From assembly GCA_963971405.1 (NCBI GenBank), contig OZ020490.1:21539464-21603463 (forward strand): a stretch of DNA of 64,000 bases, read 5' to 3'. The stretch's first letter is position 1, and every line of letters starts with the position of its first letter. The notes beneath the pieces were generated by a model. That model did no database searches. It was not told the DNA's origin and worked only from the letters and a program-made list of their open reading frames with translations. Positions 57,030-64,000 of the stretch are shown here, in pieces. A program made the position numbers and the translations under genes. The DNA comes from Psococerastis gibbosa (taxonomy: Eukaryota > Arthropoda > Insecta > Psocodea > Psocidae).

Positions 57030-57265
57030 TTGCGTTAGGTAGTAGTAGTACAGTCTCCGACTTTCACCCGAAAGGTTGTTGGTTCAAGTCCTACACTTGC
57101 TACATTTTCTGGCCAAGCTTCGGAGGGCATGTAAAGCAGGTGGCAGTGGCGGATTTACCAGTAGGCAACTGAGGCAAATGCCTATATCCGCGCGCGCGCG
57201 GAGTGTCCGCGGTCCGGATCTTCCTAGTTAGAGCCCTAACTCCGCTAGGTTGGCTAAGTAATAGA
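57030..57265 (+). repeat. SINE, family 2, interrupted by a CAGTGGCGG element end
   Basis: The head has GGTAGTAGTAG...GTCTCC and the B box GGTTCAAGTCC, then CTACATTTTCTGGCCAAGCT. After GTAAAGCAGGTGG the sequence changes to CAGTGGCGGATTTACC and a CG-dinucleotide run, and then returns to GCCCTAACTCCGCTAGGTTG. Confidence 0.7.
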
Positions 57266-58750
57266 ACAAACAAAAAAGCCAAAGTCAAGTTAGGTATTGT
57301 ACGTAAACGGTCGTTTATAAACATTCATAGAACATAATGTTGTTTGTTGTTTCCAACGCCTGCTTTCAGCATTTCTGCTTTAAGCAACCCTGTCAGCCTG
57401 TGAGTCTGTTTGTTAACTTGAGGCACCCTAAGGGCAGACTCCCTCACCTCGGGGAAGGGGGAGTTGACTAACAGGGTGGACCTCCTGATTATAGTGGATT
57501 CCGAACCACTTGGGAACATGGTAAAGTCACACGATTAAATCGGAGGTGACCAGGACTCGACTTATACTGCCTAAGCGAGTTATCATGTCCACCAGGTTCC
57601 CCTGCCAACGCTGTGCACACTACCAAGTTGCCGCAGTTTGAAACATGCTCTGCTCTAATGGAATCAACATGGTAAGGCCGTTGGCATTTTAGAACATAAC
57701 GTAATTACCATGACGCAACGCAAATCGGAAAAAAAGAATATTTCCACTTCACTGACGGTCTCAGGTATTTTGCACGGTAATGTCGGATATTATAAATATT
57801 ACGGCATTTTAAAATCTATTTAAAAAATAGGTAAACACCAAAGTTAGTTTTACTTCAGCAATATTTTGTCAAAAAAAAAACGCTGTAAGCAGTTCGTCAA
57901 TTACAAACTCCATAAAATAAGAAATAAAATAAAACACAACTGCCGCATTACGTGAAACAGTCATTATATCATTTATTCAAGGTTAATAAAAGATTCAAGG
58001 AATTGAATGCATAAATAATTTGAATGGAAACAAAAAAAATTGACTGTGAATACAGTAAAAAAAATTGTAAAGAAAAGAAGACGGAAAATGGAATCATGAT
58101 CAAGTCCCCAGGCACGGAAGTTTCACTGCCATTTAATAAAAAAGATTCAATGGCTAAATCGTATAGAAGAGTGAAGGTTAGAATATCCGGTAGGATTCTA
58201 ATTGGCTTCTAAAATGAAATGAAGAGATTTAAGCTAATTAGGGCGCTACTGTCAGCTACATTGTGCTTTAGCTATATAGCTTCTATACAGCAGACAAGTT
58301 CTGTTGAATTCATTGTATACAGTTGAGGCTCCTTTTGTTTTCTGTTTCGCCGTGGGTGGGTCGACTGTTTCGGATGGATTTCTGACAATGCTCAAATAGG
58401 ATAAAAGGTGTCTTTTGTTTTATGCAAAAAGTTTGACGGGATTGCCCCGACTTTTGATGCGGAAATGGGTATGTTTAATTGGGTTTTGACGAGGGAATTA
58501 TTTCATCCTGTAGCATCTGTATAGCACATTAGAGAATGATTTATCCGGGAACAAGTGCAAATATTTCTAAATTGACTAACGGGAATAGGAGGGAATTAAA
58601 ATGTAAAATTACTAATTTTTTGTTACCAGAGAGTATTCAAAAATATAGAGTGACATGACCTCAAAGACACTAACTACTGGACTAGCTCTAAAACTCCACC
58701 ACCTGAAGGTGACTTAAATTCTAGATAGGTCAGGCTTACACATTACCACA
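57266..58750. other. Unassigned stretch
   Basis: A GC-richer block at 57,340-57,620 has a short minus-strand frame (57325-57519) that I could not assign. The rest is AT-rich and shows nothing. Confidence 0.4.
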
Positions 58751-58759
58751 CAGCAATAA

Positions 58760-59405
58760 TGGCAGGTCACGCAATGCATTTGAGCGTGAATTTGCTTTCA
58801 TTTTTTCAAAAAAAAATTTTTTTTGCACAAAACCCAATAGTTTTTTGGAAACCAAACTATCCGGTTTCATTACTCAATTTAACACCTAAAACATGCTTGA
58901 AGTTAGAAATCATCGATAGAAAGGTTTCGCAGAAAAATTATTTTTTAGTCATTTTTCATTAAAATTTAGTCATTTTTATTTTTTTACCCCCAGAAGCAAA
59001 CTATCAAGGGGCAAGCGACCCCCCGCATTTTATCAACATTAACAACAACTACAATATATGTGAATTTAAAAGAAATCGTTGGAGCCGTTTTTGAGAAATA
59101 ATTTTTTTAGACGTTTTTTTGAAGTTTTTTGAAAATAAAAACCCCCCTAATTGAGTTAGCCCGAAATAAAAAAAATGGTCCCGAGGTATCTTCCGAGGTA
59201 TGATTTTTGTGAACCTACATGCCAAATTTCATCAAAATCGACCGAGTAGTTTGCCCGGAAATCGACGCACAGACAGACAGACAGACATTTCGTAAAAACC
59301 ACTTTTTTGGGTTCCTGGGACCTCAAAACGTGTAAATCCGTTGAAATCTCGGAATCGAAAATGTCGACCGTCACAAAGCTTTCCTTATACTACGTATAAA
59401 TTGGA
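58760..59405 (+). repeat. Inverted second copy of the 47262-47990 repeat
   Basis: Read in the opposite direction to 47262-47990 it has the same order: TTTCTGCGAAACC region, GGTCGATTTTGATGAAATTT (complement), the GACA microsatellite, CGTGTAAATCCGTTGAAATC and finally CCTTATACTACGTATAA. Confidence 0.78.
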
Positions 59406-60686
59406 AATTAAAAAAGGAAATAGCTAATTATGTTAAAGTCGTTAAAGAGCGTGATGTTTTCGACATTTGATACTTTGTAAAGTCGATTTATAACAATATA
59501 CAGTTGTATACAGTGCTACTACAAGTTATATATTTATGAGCATGGCCGAATGATGTGATCAAGGCCAAAAACAAAAAAAAGTTATTCTTTTCCGTTGTTG
59601 CTATGCTAATCATGAGTGCTGCAAAATAATGACAGGGATTTTTCATACATTTAACAGATTTTATTTTAAAGAATTAAATTACATATTTAAAATTTTAAAG
59701 AACGATTTTCATAAATACTACGGGCCACGAGAAATCAATTAAAGTTTCTAAACTCACACTCCCGATATGTTGTTATTCAAACATGTGGAAATATTCCCCC
59801 TAATTATTTTGTATAATATGCTTACTACTTTCACAATAATGATGTAGGAGGGCAAGAAACAGGGGCTGATTGTCATGAAGAAAAAAAAAACGCAAAATGA
59901 GATTAGCAAGTGTACCTGTGTACCTTCATCAAAACTCTTCACGCACACACACATATACTGGTTGCAGCAAGCCGGAAGCATTACATAAAAAAGGTAAGAA
60001 AAATTCATGAAACCACTCAAATTCAAAATTAAAATGCCGCTTTTACGACACTAATTATTCACTAAGCATTCATAAGGGCGTTAATAAAAAAAAAATATGG
60101 AAAAAAATTCTTAATCTCACTAATTGAAACCATCAGCGCTATCTTCAGAAGTGTGCTTGCAAAATATAAATAATAAGCACTAGAGGAAAAAAAAAAGCGC
60201 GGGAAACTTAACGAATGACATAACCGACTTAGTAAGTATGATATTAGCCAACTCTTATCGGGGGCTACTTGAAATTCTCTTTGATGTTGTGAGTATAGCT
60301 CGTTTAAATTTCCTTTTGTACGTCGCTGCAGGCATATACTTGTTATTAAGAAACCCTTTAGCGTTGCTTAAACATTTATGCATGGGAGTGCAATGCATGT
60401 GGCGTTGGGAAAATAATGAGTGACTGATGTGCATGTGATTCATTTATTAGGTTCATGTTCTCAACAGCGAAGAGACATGTGCAATTGTTTCCCGCCTAAA
60501 CATGCAATTTGAATTTATTATTATTTTCTATTTTTATGGGTTTAATTAATAGTGACTTAAAGCGATATCATGAGAAAGGGGTGTAGATAGGATATTTTGC
60601 ATTACGAGTACAGCATGACTTCTTGTTCCGGCTCTACAGCCCTCGATGTAAGGAACTCCCCAATCTACGGACTCCCAACTCACTAA
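59406..60686. other. Unassigned AT-rich stretch
   Basis: No gene or repeat recognised. The frame at 59754-60026 is AT-rich and lacks motifs. Confidence 0.4.
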
Positions 60687-60827
60687 GGTGGGGTTTCCAC
60701 ATACGTCAATCGTCAATGAGAAATATGAAATTGAAGGTTTAGCAGACATTAAAGACATACTAGAAATTCTGCTACCACGTCAAAACCATATTTCTCATTG
60801 ACGATTGACGTATATGGAAACCCCGCC
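60687..60827. repeat. Simple GGTGGGG/CCCCGCC palindrome, 141 bp
   Basis: GGTGGGGTTTCCACATACGT, CAATCGTCAATGAGAAATAT and the complementary right half ending GGAAACCCCGCC. The centre keeps the TCTGCTACCACGTCA arm of the family. Flanks TAA and CAA. Confidence 0.82.
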
Positions 60828-63239
60828 CAAGCTAGGCTTAATCCAGAGGTTTCGTGGCCGTCCCAGCAGTTTTCCCGCCAGGAATTTCGTTCGGCATGCG
60901 GCCTTCGGACATTCTTAGACATTTTGCTTTTATAAAACGAACAATTTCTCCTCCAATGAGTTTTGCGTCTATTTCTGCATTGTTTCATAAACGCTACTCA
61001 GCGTTTTCTTACAGGGGTCCATAGAATTTTCTCATCAGCTGTGTTATGGAAAAAAACCTATCTAATGTACAAAGACGGAAGCCAAAAAATATGGAATCAA
61101 GATTTGGACAAAGTGAATGACGAAAAGGATAATTTTCAGCGCGAGATTTACAATAGCTACAGCGGGTTTATTCTTGGCCAATAAAATCAAAGCTTATGGC
61201 GCCAACTGGGCAAATTATTTTATATTTTATGCAGACGCATCTCATTTCATAGGCCAATGAAAGTGCCATCGCAGCAATGTAATAAAGACGAACTTTGTAC
61301 TAATTAAACTGGGGATATTTATTTGCACATTACGGATGACAAAAAATTGATTGTTTGTCATTCGGATGGGAGCGAATATTGATTCAGATGGACGGGCTGT
61401 GGAGGGAGTGAAATTGTAGCATTTACTCTAAAAGAAAAGCGAAAGGGTAAAGAGGGTAGATTCGGCTTTGACGTGCCGCCGGGTCACGTGGCCAGATAAC
61501 GATCTCACCCCTCCCCTCCATTTTAAAATCACCCCCGGAACCCCCCCCCCCCCACTCGTCACAGGTTGTGTACAAGTCTGTATTTGACAAATTTTCATTC
61601 CCATCGTGTTGAAGGTGTCCTCCGTGCTGTCGATCAAAGTAATATCTTCAGTGTGTATCTATTAATACATATTTTTGTTTAAATATCAGTGACAAATATT
61701 AAGTTCAACATGACAAGTCAAAAAAGCGCACTTTGAAATCATGATTTGAATTTAAATATGAAAACAACTTGCTTTTGACTATACTATCCAGCTTCACTAA
61801 CCACATTAGATTGTCGTAACGGTATACATCACACGTAATGTTAGTTTCTGTTTCTTAACCGCCAGCAGCAACTCGGCTTTTGCATCCATTCGCGTCACGA
61901 CCTCGGTAAAAGGGACGCGATCTCTCCAAAATATGCGCAGCATTCATCTGTATGTCTACATTTCATAGATGCACTGATTCGGTTTTCCATTGCTTGGGTA
62001 AACGTCCATCCCTCCATACCATAGAACGATTGAGAACACAATATTTCACCATTCGCAATCGAAGGCCCAACAGCAATACCGGCACCGAAGCATTTTCTAC
62101 ATTTTGAAGACGTTTCGAGCATTTTCAATGCAGCTGCAAATTTCCTGGCACACCCCCCCCCCCTCACTGTTTACAAAATAGGCTAATATAAAAAATATAG
62201 GCAAGCATATTGTAGTTTTGCATATTTCTACGAATGGAACTCTCCCCTCTTCCCGGAGGAAACACTTTCAAGAGCGATGCAAAAAGCGCTTCGCAGGTTC
62301 TTTAACAGCCTAGAATCTTGAAGTAGGGTAATTTACCCCACTATACTCAAGAATGGAAAATTGCCTGCACCTCCCAGGGGATGTCGAGTCGAGAGAAATG
62401 CATCCAAGTCACCACCGCCCCCTTCCAGCCCCCCCCCCCCACCCAACTTCACCATACTTGTAATTGTGCTGCATTAGCTAATGTATCTACTATGCTATGG
62501 GTGCTTCAAAGTTCATGTAGCCGGGCTATGCAGGATTTAAAAAAATATATATTACACCTCATTTTCCCTTTTTCATCAAAATTCGGGGTCGGGGGATGCT
62601 GCTTTGGACCGTTTAGGGCCCATTCATCATGCTAAAATGCGTCGAAATTTCGAACTAATACTGCAATTCGGGTACCAAAGAAAACTAGCTTTTGAACAGC
62701 TTAATTATTCAACAATACAAATTTCTAAGAAAACCTGAAGCTGTAGCCAAGGCATCAGACAACCAGCGCATTTGTAGAGTTCTTGAAGGGCTTTACGAGG
62801 AGAGGGCAGAAACACTGGCACTTGCATGGAATTTCCCTGTAAGAGAAATACAAAATTTCCCTCTTTCATTCAAACCTCATTGTTTCCCTGCCTTTGCAGC
62901 ATTGTTTTAATGCACCAGTTCTCCCGCCAATGAATTAAAAAAAGATTTAACCTTAGGTATACTAATAATGAGAGCTATGCGAGTGATACATTCAACCTAA
63001 TAAAATTACCATCATCAAGAATGTATGAATTCTTCTGCTTCTGTGTATTAATTTAGACATGAGGCTCTGTGCTTCTGGATTTTTATATCATTTTAGGAGA
63101 CAACCGCTTTTTTTTTCCCTATAGCGTGTAGTGAAATGTCGCACGTCAGGAAAGTTTTTGGGTAAGTCCAATAAATTTCAGCGCCCAGCTCCCCCTGGTT
63201 ATGGGCCTGACCACGACAAGGGGATTTTCCAAGAGTGAT
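60828..63239. other. Unassigned stretch with a Cys-rich minus-strand frame
   Basis: No homology recognised. A minus-strand frame at 61895-62167 (90 codons) is unusually Cys-rich, with CRKCFGAG, MKCRHTDECC and other Cys residues, but no splice sites or family motif support it as a gene. C runs at 61,543-61,552 and 62,152-62,162 make frames in this stretch unreliable. Confidence 0.35.
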
Positions 63240-63400
63240 TTACGGTTTTCACCCGCACTTGATCCATTTTCTAGCCCTGCTTCGGTAGGCATATAAAGCA
63301 GGCGGCCCCGGGCCTTCCTAGTTAAGTGTAAGAGAGAGAGCTTTATACCTGTAGCCCTAACTCCACTAGCTTGGATTAGTATAAAAACAAAAAGTCATTT
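63240..63400 (+). repeat. SINE, family 2
   Basis: TTTTCTAGCCCTGCTTCGGT, AAAGCAGGCGGCCCCGGGCC, GAGAGCTTTATA and CCCTAACTCCACTAGCTTGG, ending in AAAAAGTCATTTATT. The head is degraded. Confidence 0.7.
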
Positions 63401-63409
63401 ATTAATGTG

Positions 63410-63622
63410 ATGACATTTACCGTTAACCTAGCTTTAGCCCTTAGTGGTAAAAATAATTACAAAAAACGAAACAAAAAAAGCGCTCAAGGCAACCGCGTGA
63501 CACTTGAAAACTTTCCCGATTGCAACCGCCAACCCCTAAAATCAACCCTTAGCAAAAAATTGCACAATACCACTCAAGGGGGAGGGGGAGGAGAGGGGGG
63601 GGGTAGTCAGCGATTCGGCTAG
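63410..63622 (+). CDS. Small basic ORF, unassigned
   Basis: An ATG at 63410 opens 70 codons: MTFTVNLALALSGKNNYKKR, then NKKSAQGNRVTLENFPDCNR and a Gly-rich end with GGGGGEGGG. The middle is basic and the end depends on a long G run, where indels are likely. I do not recognise it. Reported only because it is followed by another small open frame on the same strand. Confidence 0.2.
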   Translation: MTFTVNLALALSGKNNYKKRNKKSAQGNRVTLENFPDCNRQPLKSTLSKKLHNTTQGGGGGEGGGSQRFG

Positions 63623-63722
63623 TCATAGAAACAGAATGACACACACGGACAAATTATGACTAATCCAACTGCTCAGATTTAAGTAACATATTTATAAATA
63701 AATCCCACCCACTGCATTAGAA

Positions 63723-63860
63723 ATGAATGGTAAGCTTAGGGAGTCAGCTATGATTGCTGATAGGCTAGCTGCACTTCAAATGGCTCGTGCCGGACACGTG
63801 GCTTATTTGGGGGAACCGGTCGTAGTGGGCACTGTAAATGACCCTAAGTGGTATTATTAA
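63723..63860 (+). CDS. 45-codon ORF with protein-like composition, unassigned
   Basis: ATG (context GAAATGA) to TAA: MNGKLRESAMIADRLAALQM, then ARAGHVAYLGEPVVVGTVND and PKWYY. It has balanced codon use, amphipathic and hydrophobic patches and GC content above its surroundings, unlike typical intergenic frames. A further frame, PLWGIMSGFLGHLRDDPPPN, follows downstream to about 63,958. I do not recognise either. They could be a fragment of a mobile or integrated element that continues past the right edge. Confidence 0.3.
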   Translation: MNGKLRESAMIADRLAALQMARAGHVAYLGEPVVVGTVNDPKWYY

Positions 63861-64000
63861 TCTGGGCTTAATATTTGTTTAATAGGTTTCTTCCCGTTAT
63901 GGGGAATTATGTCCGGTTTCTTAGGTCACTTAAGGGATGACCCACCCCCCAATGCGTGAGGAGACTTTTGATTGGTGGGGTTATCTCATTCATTGGCCCG

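Noticed and set aside
1-64000. CRISPR array, operon or bacterial gene structure
   Set aside because: The repeats are transposon arms without regular spacers, and the genes are split by GT-AG introns; the sequence is eukaryotic.

Overview
This is a stretch of an animal nuclear genome, most likely an arthropod and probably an insect. It is AT-rich, with small phase-compatible coding exons separated by kilobases of intron, GT-AG splice sites and dense short transposable-element debris. Both recognisable genes lie on the minus strand. The TCF gene carries exon sequence that, as I recall it, closely resembles Drosophila Pangolin, and some of the dispersed repeats are of kinds I associate with insects, perhaps Hemiptera. 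The order is a guess.

Region 1 (about 1-11,320) holds the 5' part of an S-adenosylmethionine synthetase gene (Sam-S/MAT2A type). Its exons read from 11,318 down to 1,425 and cover the N-terminal tail, the SESVGEGHPDK ATP-site signature and the start of the core. The remaining exons lie off the left edge. Region 2 (about 11,320-22,800) has no gene I recognise. It contains foldback elements, a LINE remnant, a tRNA-like sequence enclosed by an inverted repeat, and a nested set of transposons.

Region 3 (about 22,800-51,905) is the 3' two-thirds of a TCF/LEF (pangolin) gene, the nuclear effector of Wnt/beta-catenin signalling. From 5' to 3' on the minus strand it has two central proline-rich exons (50.4 and 45.0 kb), the first HMG-box exon (32.1 kb), two alternative second HMG-box exons (31.2 and 29.6 kb), the first half of the C-clamp (28.3 kb) and a terminal exon (23.2-23.7 kb) with the rest of the C-clamp and the C-terminal tail. 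Three further exons fit by splice phase: a 234-codon alternative first exon at 34.2-34.9 kb with CtBP-type motifs, a terminal exon at 25.5-25.6 kb that would truncate the C-clamp, and a possible short first exon at 51.8 kb. If all are used, the locus combines alternative starts, alternative DNA-binding exons and alternative tails. Exons for the beta-catenin-binding N-terminus were not found and presumably lie beyond the right edge.

Region 4 (about 52-64 kb) is mostly repeats: tandem duplications, MITEs, SINEs and LINE tails, with small unassigned ORFs at the right edge. Throughout, one foldback family with GGCGGGG-type ends recurs. Several copies have 3-bp target duplications, and a composite form, one palindrome inside another, appears at four sites. 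Elements with perfect 8-bp duplications and two tRNA-derived SINE families are also present. All homology calls come from reading the sequence and from memory of the families; no search was run.
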